DNA of 64,000 bases from Capra hircus. Taxonomy: Eukaryota; Chordata; Mammalia; Artiodactyla; Bovidae. The stretch is from NCBI RefSeq assembly GCF_001704415.2, contig NC_030816.1, positions 78,385,713 through 78,449,712 of the forward strand. Direction: 5' to 3'. Position numbers and translations under genes: made by a program. Below are positions 12,248-23,571 of the stretch, one piece after another (the stretch's first letter is position 1; the number at the start of each line of letters is the position of its first letter). The notes beneath the pieces were generated by a model that ran no database searches, had not been told where the DNA came from, and saw only the letters and a program-made list of their open reading frames with translations.

Positions 12248-12822
12248 AAGAGTATCATTCAATTAACATCCATGAATGCCCTCTGGGTTCAATAGTGGGG
12301 TCAATGACATTCCTTCCTTGAAGAGAAATCTGAAAAAAAGCAATAGCACTTTCAAGTAAAATACAGTATTCTAAACAAGATTGGCTTAAATATTTTTCCA
12401 TTTATTAAACTGTCACAAGAGCTAAAAAGAGAAGTAACTATTGAAAGGTCTGGGTTAATTTCTTTTCTTCTCCAAAAATCAGGTTCCAGGGTTTTTGTTC
12501 TGTTTTGTGTGCTTTTTTCTTTGTGTGTTAATTGCTCATCTGAGCTAAATACCCATGGCCAACCCTTGCTATCCTTGGCATTGCCATGAGCATTATAATA
12601 TAAAAATGTCAGTTTAGTCATTCACCCATAATAGTCTCCCTTCTTCCTAGGAATTAGATTATTTCCTAGGAAATAAACAGATGAGTAAAGTCAAATTTGA
12701 GGGTCATCTTTGGATGTTCAGGGTAATGGGGATGAGAGATCCACAGAGGCAGACAGTTATTACAAAATGTAACTGTAACACAGGACACAGAACAGAATTG
12801 AGTTTTGCTAGAAAGTAAGCAT
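12248..12822. other. Intergenic, nothing recognised
   Basis: No coding or repeat signal that I can name. Confidence 0.5.
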
Positions 12823-13029
12823 GGTAGGCTGCAGTCCATGGGGTTGCTAAGAGTCGGACGCGACTGAGCGACTTCACTTTCACTTTTCACTTTCATGCAC
12901 TGGAGAAGGAAATGGCAACACAGTCCAGTGTTCTTGCCTGGAGAATCCCAGGGATGGGGGAGCCTGGTGGGCTGCCATCTCTGGGGTCGCACAGAGTCGG
13001 ACAGGACTGAAGCAACTTAGCAGCAAAAA
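12823..13029 (+). mobile_element. Bov-tA dimer-type SINE
   Basis: Two tail modules joined by CACTTTCACTTTTCACTTTCATGCA, ending ACTTAGCAGCA. Same type as 54885-55151 and 55792-56059. Confidence 0.88.
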
Positions 13030-13963
13030 GAAGAAACAAACATGATCTCTGATCTTGGGGCATCTGTAATCTACTAGATCGAATCAAACTGACTGCTGGC
13101 TCTGTAGGTTTTTATTCTAACATGGCCAAATATTCACGATTCATATGATTCTGCTTAACAGATGAGTGAGACAAACACAAGGACAGGCAGGAATGGAGCT
13201 GTTATGTCTGTATTAGCTGAACATCTCTTGATCTGTGTGCTCACTGATACATTCCATGTGTCCAGATGGTTGAAAGACAAAATGCAAAAAAAAAAAAAAA
13301 AAGAAAAGAAAGTCAAGCCTAACAACCATTTTCTAGTTCCCCTTGACCCTCTCAAGGAATCTCCTTCCCTATGTCTCCCTGGACCTATCAGTGCATTAGT
13401 TGGGAGTAGCACGTGAGAACAATCCTTTTCACCTCCTACAGAGGCAACACAATCTCTTAGTTTCATATGTATGAAGGAGTCCTTTTTCATGAGACTTTCC
13501 AACACAGAAACCATCCCACATGATTCCCTTTTTTTTCTAATTATATGAAACACAGAAATAAATTTAGGGTGCCACTTCAAACCAGGGATGGGAGGCAAAA
13601 GTCATTCAGTCAACTAGGAGATGGGGAAACGCTCAGATTTCCTTTATTTTATACATTATTCTGTTGAAGAAAGTTGGCGGGGTGCGGTTAAAGAGAAAAT
13701 ATGCTGATAAATCAAGCCAATATTAAAATAATACTCTATTATTTAGAGTGCATCCAATCATAAACTTTTATCACTTTTTAGTTTTGACTCATCCAAAACT
13801 TCTGAATAATTGAGATCTGTAACAGTAAAAGCCACATTTCCAGGCTGTAGACTATACAGCAGCCTTCTAATAGTGTGGCCACAGTATAATTTTGCTGGTT
13901 ATGGACAAAAGCCTATTGACCAGCTCTGAATGCCTTATTTACTAGAGGTTAGGATAGAGCAAG
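13030..13963. other. Intergenic, nothing recognised
   Basis: Contains an A-run at about 13285-13302. Opposed frames at 13155-13598 and 13162-13416 have no recognisable domains. Confidence 0.5.
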
Positions 13964-14164
13964 GAGCTTCCCAGGTGGTTCAGTGGTAAAGATTCCACCT
14001 ACCAATGCAGGAGACAGGTTCAATCCCTGGGTCTGGAAGATCCTCTGGAGAAGGAAAAGGCATCCCACTCCAGAATTCTTGAATGGAAAATTCCATGGAC
14101 AGAGGAGCCTGGTGGGCTACAGTCCATAGTGTCGAAAAGAGTCAGACATAACTGAGGATGCATG
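13964..14164 (+). mobile_element. Bov-A2 SINE
   Basis: Head CTTCCCAGGTGGTTCAGTGG, tail GTCAGACATAACTGAGG; flanks share GAT(A/G)GAGCAA. Confidence 0.87.
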
Positions 14165-14189
14165 CAAGATGGAGCAAACACTGCTACTT

Positions 14190-14450
14190 GTGTTCCAACA
14201 AGAGTTGACATCTCCTAAGTGCTGGGTGCTGGAGGATCCTACAGGCCTTGCAAACACTATCTCATTTAATTCCCGTAAGCCTATGAATGAGATTCTATTT
14301 TTATCCCCACTTCACAGATAACTGAGGAGCAGAGAGATAAGCAACTTGTTTCATGTCGCAGAGCTTGTAAATGCTACAGTGAGACAGCTGGATTATCTAA
14401 CTTCAAAAGCTGAACCCTCAACTGCTTCTAACTACTAGATGCCAGCTTCC
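14190..14450 (+). repeat. MIR SINE
   Basis: Core text ACTATCTCATTTAATTCCCG, TATCCCCACTTCACAGATAA and AGAGAGATAAGCAACTTG in MIR order. Confidence 0.75.
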
Positions 14451-15516
14451 AAAGGTCAGCGACTTCTAAATTAACACTTATCCCTGAAATTCCTCCATTC
14501 TTACCCTGGCATTACCTCAGCTGGAAGGACACAGAAGTGTAGATGAGTAAGAAAACAGAACCCCACACTCACAAAATTAAAATGGACAATTTCTCACTTC
14601 AGACAAAATATTACTTTCTATTAAAAGTTCATTTTTAAAGTCCTTCCTGTTTTCTTAAGATAAATCAAAATGTTCACACAGAGATATGTCGAAATGTTGA
14701 AGGATCACCCTCAAATCCAGTCTTCGTCATCCAAAAAATAAAGTTAAATGGAAAATCCCTTTCAGTGGGTCTAGACAATGAAGGAACAAGGGAAAAACAC
14801 GATTTTTTTTCCTCTGATGTTTTCTCTCCTTTTAATCATTCCTTTGCAAACATCTGAGGATTTACAATGCTCCTGGCAAGAGGAGAGAAAATGATGAGAC
14901 TATCAATATCCCTGGATTCGAGGGGGTGATGGAGCCCTTCTTCTTTTTAAAACACCTTTGAGGTTGATTTCTTAATTTTCTCCTACAGTTTCAGTTTCAC
15001 AACTTTTCAGAGAAATAAGAAGCTTGGGAAAGGAGAGCATGTATAATATTCAGCTGCAAGCATGACATGAAGACCTCAGGTTGGGAATTGCCTTTCTCTG
15101 CACAGTGACTCCAGGGCCGTCGGATCCAGGAAAGAGTGAGGATTAACATCCTCTTCTTCAGCTGTTTCCTCACATGTTTTAACCCCTGTGGGCTGTTGGA
15201 AACTGGCATCCCATGAACAGTAAATGTTTGACCTAGAAGATGTGCTTCATAAACACTGCCATAGCATTTTACCACACACTGAGGAATGACCAGGTTACAT
15301 CCAGAATCTAGACCTTAAAAGCCCAACCCCAGGTGTATTTCTAAGTAAGGGGAGCCCCACGAAATACTGTCTATGATAGCCTGTTGACAGAGTGACATTA
15401 TTTTGTTGCTTATAGACAACACTTACCACTTCTCTTTCCAAAATCAATGGGTCATAGGACACTGTTTCAGGACTTTTGTAGTAGGAAAAAATTCTCTTAG
15501 AAGAAACAAGAAAAAA
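14451..15516. other. Intergenic, nothing recognised
   Basis: Unique-looking; a 92-codon minus-strand frame at 14997-15275 has no known motif. Confidence 0.5.
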
Positions 15517-15552
15517 TTCTCTCTCTCTTTCTCTGTCTCTGTCTCTCTCTCT

Positions 15553-15604
<52 letters not shown>
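15517..15604. repeat. Compound (TC)n(CA)n microsatellite
   Basis: About 40 bp of CT-rich repeat followed by more than 20 CA units. Frames through it give Cys-Val or Thr-His polymers and are not genes. Confidence 0.97.
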
Positions 15605-15606
<2 letters not shown>

Positions 15607-15892
15607 AAGGGTTTGGGACAGGCCTCAAGTTCTTAAAACTAGAGAAATACATGACCCTCCAGTAAATTCAAATTTGATGTAATCACTTTTTCCTTTACTT
15701 CTGTTTGCCAAACCTCAGTCACACAGCAAAACACTTCTAGCAACAATTCTGGCCAAAAATTAATAAAATCCCTAAGTCAAAACTTAGCATTTGAGACATT
15801 TCCAGAGAATTATAATTTTTACAGTAAGATTAATAATTTTTTTTCTAATCTCAAATTCTATAGTTTATAAAATCTACTTTATGAGTCCCTTT

Positions 15893-16097
15893 GTGAAATA
15901 AGTCTCTAAGTTGAGTCTGACTCTTGCAACCCCACAGACTGTAGCCCGCCAGAGTCCTCTGTTGATGGGATTCTCCAGGCAAGAAGCCTGGAGTGGCTTG
16001 CCATTTCCTTCTCCAGGGGATCTTCACCCAGGAATCGAACCCAAGTCTCCTGCATTGCAGGCAGATTCTTTACCAACTGAGCTATGAGGGAAGCCCT
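15893..16097 (-). mobile_element. Bov-A2 SINE with 12-bp target-site duplication
   Basis: Exact duplication ATGAGTCCCTTT at 15881-15892 and 16098-16109. A further SINE head scrap lies at 16208-16238. Confidence 0.92.
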
Positions 16098-16374
16098 ATG
16101 AGTCCCTTTAGGTATCAGTAAACTTGCATTAAGGTCCTCCTGGGCTTGATTCATCACGCAAGGTCTTCCACATATGTGAAAAAACATCAGAAACCAGCTT
16201 TGTATGATCTTTACCGTCCGAGCCATCAGGGAAGCCCTGCTTTGCGTACTCTTTAAGCCAGTTTTTCATCAGCAGATTTTTAAATACTCACCTTCCGGGT
16301 GATTAGCACGAACATATCTTTTTAAATAACACAAGCAGGAGGGCCTTGGGTCCTGCAGGATACCAGCCGGCATC

Positions 16375-16876
16375 ACTGTGCAGAAACTTAAGTGCCGCAA
16401 AGCAGAAGCTGAAGGAGTTGGACTTCCCTGAACTGGGAGGTCAGGGATCACAACCTCCAAGAGCTGCGTGTGTTGCGAAGGTGTCGCCGCAGCTGCGAGA
16501 GAACTACAGGCTCCAAGCCGCGGGGAGGGACGGGGCGCGAGCTTTGCAGGGCACCTGCGCAATCCTCGGGCGCCTGACGCGTTTTGCGTGCTTTTTGCGT
16601 GCTTCTGCTGCCGGCTTCGTGCCCGCGCGAGTCGCGGGAACAGTGCGATGTCCTCACGGCCTCGACCCTCTGCCCTGCCCAGCGTGCTCCTCACGCTGCG
16701 CGTGGCATAAGCACCTCCAGGCCGCCGTGGCATTCCTGGAGCAGGGCCACGTGTGCGTGGGCCGCCACGTGGCCACCGACCCTTGTCACGCGCAGCCTGG
16801 GGGGACTTCACCTCCCCTGGGCTGTCTCGTGTGACACTTGCTGGAGTATAATGACGACCTCGATCCCGAAGCTTAG
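16375..16876 (+). pseudogene. IMP3: IMP3-like pseudogene (U3 snoRNP protein IMP3)
   Basis: IMP3 is a nucleolar protein of the U3 snoRNP, needed for early pre-18S rRNA processing. The relic shows, across three frames and in order, pieces that match it. The start is VQKLK with the initiator ATG changed to ACT. Then come KELDF and DHNLQELRVLRR, a degraded middle, CDVLTAS, HLQAAVAFLEQGHV with VGRHVATDP, LVTRS, and a final LEYNDDLDPEA followed by TAG. Indels shift the frame early (an extra C after GGACTTC) and several more times, and a stretch before GFVPAR is missing, so it cannot make IMP3. The region is CpG-rich (16490-16800), unlike its surroundings. No clear poly(A) tail or target-site duplication was found. 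Human IMP3 is, as I recall, itself intronless, so lack of introns does not prove retroposition. Confidence 0.9.
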
Positions 16877-17480
16877 AGGGTCTTCCCTCTCCAGGCCTAC
16901 ATGTTATGGAGAAGCCAAGCTCCGAAGCCTAAGATTCTGTGACGGCGCTCTCCCCGAAAAATGAGGTATCTGCCAGTGGTCGGGTCTGAAGAACTTGGCT
17001 CCTCAACTATAGATCACACACAGAGCCAAAGGGTATGCCCCTTTCCCACGAAATTTTCTTAGCCTTTGGCGATTGGCAATTAAATGACTGCCTTAAGAGA
17101 CAATGGGAAGCGGTTTTGTACTGCACTGGGGAATTGTTAACATTCTTACAGCAGAAACACTGAAGTGTGAAAGTGAGGACTTTGGAGGTGGTGGCGGGGA
17201 GGGCATAAGCAGCCCCCTAGTTTTCATTTCCTTGTAGCAGGACAGTTTGGTTTAATTTACTTAACTCGACTTCTTGCTCTTGTTCATGATTAAGCTGTGT
17301 ACAGACGCTGGAGTTTGGTCTCAAGTTTTCATAGACTGGGTGAGATTTTAGTGTTCAGAGTTCTTTCTTTTGTTTAAAGGAATGCTCTCCTAATGCTAGT
17401 AAATGGCCTAACTGCCTTTTTAGTGGAAAACACACACACACAAGCAGGGGAACTACAAAGGAGAATGAAATCAAATGTCA
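16877..17480. other. Intergenic, possible 3' flank of the IMP3 relic
   Basis: No repeat recognised; 16877-17085 could be the relic's old 3' UTR, ending near ATTAAA, but this is a guess. Confidence 0.35.
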
Positions 17481-17667
17481 GTGAAAGTGAAAGTTGCTCA
17501 GTCCTGTCCAACTCTTTGGAACCCCATGGACTATACAGTCCATGGAATTCTCCAGGCCAGAATACTGGAGTGAATAGCCTTTCTGTTCTCCAGGGGATCT
17601 TCCCAACCCAAGGATCGAACCCATGTCTCTTGCATTGCAGGGAGATTCTTTACCATCAGGGAAGCCC
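17481..17667 (-). mobile_element. Bov-A2 SINE with target-site duplication
   Basis: TCA(A/G)ATGTCA flanks at 17471-17480 and 17668-17677. Confidence 0.9.
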
Positions 17668-17828
17668 TCAGATGTCATTGGCCAAACCCATACCAAGAGG
17701 AGGTTTTTCCTTTTCAAGGTGCCCACCTTCGGTATAACCTCCAAGGAAGAATTGGGCAGAAGTCTCATCCCACAGCAAATCATGCAGCGATTCTATTCAT
17801 AAGGGTGGAAGCAAAATGTGATCAACGT

Positions 17829-18022
17829 CTGGTGGCTCAGACAGTAAAGAATCTGCCTGCAATGCAAGAGACCTGGGTTCAATCCCTGGTCGGGAAGCTC
17901 CCCTGTAGAAGGAATTGGCTACCCACTCCAATATTCTTGCCCAGAGAATTCCATGGACAGAGGAGTTTGGCGGGCTACAGTCCATGGGGTCACAGAGTCA
18001 GACACAACTGAGTGACTTAACA
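17829..18022 (+). mobile_element. Bov-A2 SINE
   Basis: Head TGGTGGCTCAGACAGTAAAG, tail CACAACTGAGTGACTTAACA. Confidence 0.9.
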
Positions 18023-18159
18023 CTGTCTGCAAGTACTAACCACATATTCAACAGGTGGAAACAGCCTCATTAGGCCTGCATGGCCATTCCATTTATGCCT
18101 GTGGTGGCAAAAAAGCAATATGCTCAAGTGTCAGAGATTTACTTATAACAGCTCTTTAG

Positions 18160-18366
18160 TGAAGTCGCTCAGTCGTGTCCGACTCTTTGCGACCACATGG
18201 ACTGTAGCCTACCAGGCTCCTCTGTCCATGGGATTTTCCAGGCAATAGTCCTGGAGTGGATTGCCATTTCCTTCTCCAGGGGATCTTCCCAACCCAGGGA
18301 TTGAACCCAGGTCTCCGCATTGTAGACAGACGCTTTACCATCTGAGCCACCAGGGAAGTCTTTACC
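18160..18366 (-). mobile_element. Bov-A2 SINE with target-site duplication
   Basis: AGCTCTTTAG at 18150-18159 and 18367-18376. It stands inverted to the copy at 17829-18022, with a gap of 137 bp. Confidence 0.92.
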
Positions 18367-18376
18367 AGCTCTTTAG

Positions 18377-19326
18377 GGGGATGAAAAAAGGTAAGTATAA
18401 ATACCTCTAAGAGTTCTCCGAAATAAACTGAAACGTGGGAATACTGATGGTCTGCAGGCCAGGAGGCAACTGCTTTACTTTCAGGGAGGAAAAACAAAAT
18501 GATAATAACCCCCACAAAACAGATACTTTCAGTTTGGCAGAGAGAGACGTAGAGATAGAAAGTCCCCATAGGACTTCAGGGAACAGTCTGGGAAACACCA
18601 GTCTAGTATAGCTACTTGAGTTGGTCACTGAAAATTCACTTGAGGATGATCATTTGATCATAAAGGGCATTCAGTCCACAGCAAAGGCGCTGACCTCCAG
18701 CTAAGACCTCCACAGCCATTGAACTCATAACTCAGGAGATCTAAAGCTCCCCTAAAGCTGAGGAGTGAGAGGAAGAGTTGTCCCCTGCCCCTACTGTCTG
18801 CGCTTAAGGCCAGCCAAGCCAACACAAAGGCAGGGCCTAGCGCTCCCCCTTTTCCATAGTCCTCCTAGTCACCCGTTCCCTGATTACCAGACCACCCCAC
18901 CCCCACTCTGCCCTTACACTGTATTGTCAAGCACCCAGTGAATCACACCTTCCAAGCCTCTTCTATTTCCCTCCATTTGCCAAACCCCGTAACCCCCATG
19001 AAACAACTATATCTTCACTGCAGTTCCTTTGGGGGTTGGTTGACACCAAAACAGCCTGACTGAATTCATTCACACAAATATGCAAGTGGTTGCCGGTTCC
19101 CTGAAGCTCACCAACTCCCTCAATCGCACAGAGGCATTTTAAAAGGAAGGTGTTTCTAACTCCAAGGAATCTCTGATTTCAGGCAGTTCAGCAAAGTAGA
19201 CAATTCAAGACAAATACCAGCTTTGTCCAGGGGTACAGCTCAGAAAAGTCCCCAAATGTAAACTTCACACATGCCCCTCAATGACCCCATTTCTAATCCA
19301 TAAAATTCTAAAATTGCTTCAGAGGG
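18377..19326. other. Downstream flank of CNKSR3, nothing recognised
   Basis: 18660-19150 is C-rich and may be an old LTR by texture; not assignable by eye. Confidence 0.4.
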
Positions 19327-20559
19327 TTTATTTTTTTCTTTTTTAACAATAATGCCCACGGTGGCAACAGCCATGGTGGTCACTGGTAAACCTGAAAACA
19401 TCTTGAACACTTTGTCATTAGCTTCCTGTAGGACACAAAACAGAAATATACCAATTACATGTGACTAAGAGTAAGAAAAATATACAACTATATTTAAAAC
19501 ACTTAAATTAACAAGATAGTACTTTTCCATTCTAACAAAGTATCATACATTCAGTTTAAACATGAGTTAATACACAGACACACTTTTCCAAAATACCATA
19601 TGCTAGTTGAAAATGAGTGACCGTGAGATTTTTCCAAGAGGTTTCTAATTAGCAAAATGTGTACAGTTTTGAAGAACTGTCCATTCTTTTCTGGAAGATA
19701 GTCACTGACCAGGTTAAAATGCAAACTGATGTCTCTCTCATAAACCTAAGTATGCTTGCTTCATTTTTCTGAATGAGACTTTGGCTGTCAGCAAGTCTTA
19801 TAGCTTCTTTTCCCTTGAAGACAATAATATACATCATCAACAATGACACCCCTTACAAATAACCATAAACTTTGTGTGTAGTAAGCCCTATCTAAATGTT
19901 TTCACGTGTTTCTGTATTAACTGACCTACACTGATTGTTATGCAAACGGCGTTAAACAAGTGTAACAGGCCTACATTTATACCTCTGCTTTGAAAGAGCA
20001 TCAGATGCTGCCCACGTGTTATTTCAAGGTCAAGGCTGCTACATGTACACATGTGGTATATATAGCTTGAAAAATCAAAACAAAACTTTTCTCCACTGGC
20101 TTTTTCAGGTGAAGAGGTTGCACCAAAACCCAACTCATCTGTGTGACAGCGGCCACCAATTGTAATCCCACCCTCAAAACGAACAATGGCCCAGTTCTCT
20201 GTAATGATCATACCATTCCTGGCCAAGGCTCTGCTTTAGAGAGTGTGTCTCTGTGTTCTAACTCTTAAGGAAGCAAAAGAAAAAAAAATGGGGGGCAGGG
20301 GGCAGACTCTCCCCATTTCTCTCCTTTGGCCGCCACAAGTCAGCATCTGATCTAAGATTCTCTGGATTTATTCCCATCCAATGACTTCAAAATTCCAAGA
20401 AGTGCAATATACAACTTGGCAAAAAAAAAAAAAAAAAGAAACCCATGAAATTGCAAAAGATCGCTACATAATACTGTGGATGAAAATCAGAACAAGATTG
20501 CCAACCGAAAACAAGGCACTTGGTAGCAGGAGTCCAGGAGGCCCCAGGGAGCGTGGGGT
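19327..20559 (-). other. CNKSR3: Probable CNKSR3 3' untranslated region with candidate poly(A) signals
   Basis: Directly after the stop there is about 1.2 kb of non-repetitive, non-coding sequence. Minus-strand AATAAA hexamers lie at 20367-20372 (only about 190 nt after the stop) and at 19327-19332. Poly-T on the plus strand at 20420-20437 is an A-tract in the transcript sense direction only if read from the other strand, so it is not a tail. Which signal is used cannot be decided from sequence; the end could also be further left. Confidence 0.45.
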
Positions 20560-20858
20560 TCAGTGAGTCAAGAGTTTCAGGCGAGTCAACCAGCTGACCA
20601 ACAGGGACGGTTCTGGAGACGAGGACTTGGCGGCTGAGGAGCCGGCTTTCTTTTTGGTCCCTTCTTCCGGGAACGGAATCGTGGCGCTGCTGTGGAGATC
20701 CGAACTGATGTAGCACCTGCTGCCTCGGATGTAGTCTGCGCCTCGGACCAGCTGCCTCTCGGTTGCTGGCCTTGAGAAGCGGTACGTGGGCGAGGAGCTT
20801 TCTTCGAGGATGGGAGGGATACGCTCGTTACTGAAATACCGGCAGAGGGCATCCTCAC
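20560..20858 (-). CDS. CNKSR3: CNKSR3 exon 13: C-terminal coding end and stop
   Basis: Two bases complete the junction codon, then 98 codons and a TGA at 20560-20562. Visible blocks are EDALCRYFSNERIPPILEES, SSPTYRFSRPATERQLVRGA, DYIRGSRCYISSDL, EEGTKKKAGSSAAKSSS, and the end VSWLTRLKLLTH. It is Ser/Arg rich, predicted largely disordered, and unlike the longer CNKSR2 tail with its PH domain, which confirms CNKSR3. Acceptor ATAACAG. A 90-codon open frame in another phase over the same bases (starting MRMPSAG) is only a shadow. In human, a read-through CNK3/IPCEF1 product omits this last exon; nothing here tests that. Confidence 0.95.
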
Positions 20859-21543
20859 CTGTTATCGGATAAAGCCCACAAGCAGTCCATTAAAATACCC
20901 ATCATCCACACACCCGCTGCTCAGACTTGCCCTGCTCCTGAGACACCTCACCCTGCCTTCCACTCAAGGATGGGCTACCAGGTCCCCCAGGTGGCTGGGC
21001 CCACCCCGCAGGGCTTTGAGAAAGCAGAAATGGAAGACATCCACACTTCAGGCTGCTTTTCTGAGAGGTAACACGGGGGCAAGAGAAGAATCAGTAAGCC
21101 TGCCCTTTTTAATCAGTGTAGGATTTTCATAATTGCACTTGGGATCAGAAAACAAAGAAAATCTTGTAATGCTATCACTCCTTCCACATCTGTGCTTATT
21201 CAATACCTGAACCCTGGAGCACCGGCCCTTGGAACCACAGTTCTTACTCAGGAGCATCCCTCAGGGATATTCAGGAAGGTGGGGTGCCTTTGCTTGTCAC
21301 CCTGACTGCAGGGCAGGCACTCTCCACTTTTAATGGGTGGGATTCAAAGATTCTACTGCTCTGCAAGGCTTGGGACATTTCTGGAGAAGAAAGAATGATC
21401 CTACCCTAAAAGTCAGCCCCCCTGGGATGGGGAGCAGGGTGGGGGAGGTAAGAATCAAACAGAATCGTAAAATTCAGGGCACCCTGGCAGCATGCAGCCT
21501 TCTTTTCATCAAAAAGTTCCACTTCTAAAAATGTACGCAGATT

Positions 21544-21654
21544 GGGACTTCGCTGGTTAAGACTGTGCTCGTCCACTGCAGGGGTCACAGGTTCAATCCC
21601 TGGTTAGGGAACTAAGATCCCACATGCTGTGAGCTTCAGCCAAAAAAAAAAAAA
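21544..21654 (+). repeat. CHR-type tRNA SINE
   Basis: GGACTTCGCTGGTTAAGACT, GGTTCAATCCCTGGTTAGGG, ACTAAGATCCCACATGC, poly(A). Confidence 0.85.
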
Positions 21655-21659
21655 GCATA

Positions 21660-22460
21660 GGAAGGTCTATGTACAAGGTGTTTCTTGAAGCATTATTAAC
21701 AATTGAGAGGAAAAAAACAGAAATAACCTAAATGTCCAACCATAGCAGACTGAATAAATGGTTCAGATGGTAGAGAATCTGCCTGCAATGCAGGAGACAC
21801 AAGTTCAATCCCTGGGTCAGGAAGATCCCCTAGAGAGGGAATTGGTAACCCACTCCAGTATTCTTGCCTGGGAAATCCCATGGACAGAGGAGACTGGTGG
21901 GCTACAGTCCATGGAGTCATAGAAGAGTTGCACAGGACTTTGCAAATAAACCACCACCATTGCCATAGGACAGATTACTAATGCAACTATTACAAAAAAT
22001 GCACGTGTTCCTCTTCCATAGTATTTCTGAACATATTTTGCATAGTTTTCCTAAGTGTATAATATGTAAATATAGGAACAATTAGAAGATATACAAAACA
22101 CGCAGAGTGATTATTTCTAGGCTGGGGAAGCAGACTACAGATAAGTTTTCTCATATTTTCTATTTGTTTTGCTTTTGTAATCAAAGGGGGGAAACGTTAC
22201 TTTTCAAAAGCGCCCATAGGAGTCTATTCATATGAAATCCGTTAAGTAGGTAAATCAAGAGACAGAGAGTAGATTTTTGGTTGCCAGGAGCTGAAGGAGG
22301 TGGGAATGAGGAATGACTGCTTACAGAGTCTTCTTGTTGAGGTAACAGAATATTCTGGAATTAGTACAACTCTATGAATATACTGAAACCCACTGAATTG
22401 TACATTTTAACAGGATGAGCTTTATGGTATGTGAGTTGTTTCTCCAAAAAAAAGGTCATG
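21660..22460 (+). repeat. Old L1 3' end, split by a Bov-A2
   Basis: Sense L1M 3' UTR: ACCTAAATGTCCAACCATAG at left, TGGTTGCCAGGAGCTGAAGG and ACTGAATTGTACATTTTAA near the end, then A-run. Confidence 0.7.
21760..21940 (+). mobile_element. Bov-A2 SINE inside L1
   Basis: GTTCAGATGGTAGAGAATCT to GGAGTCATAGAAGAGTTGCA. Confidence 0.87.
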
Positions 22461-23295
22461 TTTTGTTTTGTTTTCCTGAAGTATCCATTATTTTATGCAG
22501 ATAACTTTCCTTCTAAAATGATAACACCAGGAAAATGTGGAAGGTGGGACAGAGGTCAGGTATCTTTCCATTTTCCTAACCTCACACTCCCCACCCCTAC
22601 ACCCCGTATCTCAAATATTAAAAGACTACATCTGGGGCTTCAAAGGCTAAAAAAGACTGGCAACAAGGCTGTGGACATTTCAGATCTAAACAAAGGACTG
22701 CCCTGCCCCCTGCTGTCTGCTCCACAGATTTTTCACATCAGCTAAGGGTGTCTTAGACCTTAGATGGCATCTTCTCCCTTTTTCCAATTTAGTATCATCC
22801 AGGTAATTCAGCTACTTAGGTGACAAACTTTACCAAGTCCTAGGGAAATGTCAGGGGTTGAGCACTTCAGCAGTTGAGGCACCAGAATTTATTTCTTCTT
22901 CCTTTTACTGTCTCAGGCCTACCTGCTGTCTATCTTTTCAACAGCTCTTTGTTCCAGCACTGCAAAATCAATGTTAGGATGTCCTGACAATCAAATGTAA
23001 TCTGGGTCAGCATTTCCGTTAAGAGAAGCGTCATCATCAGTAACTTGAAATAGAGGGTAAATTAAACACAAGTTTCTTTTCCAATAGTAATTATTCTCTA
23101 ATATAAGGACGGGGAAGAAAAAAAGCTATGCCTGTCCATCAAAAATAAGACAGACTCCAATAATGAAAAGCTAAAAATTGAGGATGGGATTGTTTAATGA
23201 ATAAGGTATTTCTACTTGTTTAGAAATTGGACCATTGATGTCTACAGCCAGTGTAAAGCACACGAAACTAGTTAGGAGACTTACAAGCACTAACG

Positions 23296-23425
23296 AGGAT
23301 TCACCGACTCAATGGCCAGGAGTTTGAGCAAACTCCCGGAGACCGTGAAGGACAGGGAAGCCTGGCATGCTGCCGTTCGTGGGGTTGCACAGAGTCAGAC
23401 ATAACTGAGCGGCTAAACGACAAAG
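23296..23425 (+). repeat. BovB 3' end fragment
   Basis: GATTCACCGACTCAATGGCC to ATAACTGAGCGGCTAAACGA. Confidence 0.85.
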
Positions 23426-23571
23426 ACACAGGTAGAATCTTAGAGGCCTTCAGCAGCCCTGATGTTGTAGATGAGAAGATGACTTTTGTGGTCACTGAGC
23501 ACACTTAGGAAGAGGCCCGAGATGAAGGCCTGGGCTTTACGTTTGGTGCTTTTCCATTTGCTTAAACTTAC

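Larger units (their letters stand above)
20859..23571 (-). other. CNKSR3: CNKSR3 intron 12
   Basis: Contains a CHR-type SINE (21544-21654), an old L1 3' end split by a Bov-A2 (21660-22460) and a BovB 3' fragment (23296-23425). The rest (20859-21543, 22461-23295) shows nothing I can name. Confidence 0.85.

Noticed and set aside
13155..13598. 147-codon minus-strand open frame
   Set aside because: Runs through an A/T tract giving a Phe run; no family resemblance.
15295..15603. Cys-Val and Thr-His rich frames
   Set aside because: Translation of a CA/TC microsatellite.
16269..16811. 180-codon minus-strand open frame and 162-codon plus-strand frame
   Set aside because: Both are products of GC-rich sequence over the IMP3 pseudogene; the homology is on the plus strand and switches frames.
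20586..20858. 90-codon minus-strand frame starting MRMPSAG
   Set aside because: Shadow of CNKSR3 exon 13 in another phase.
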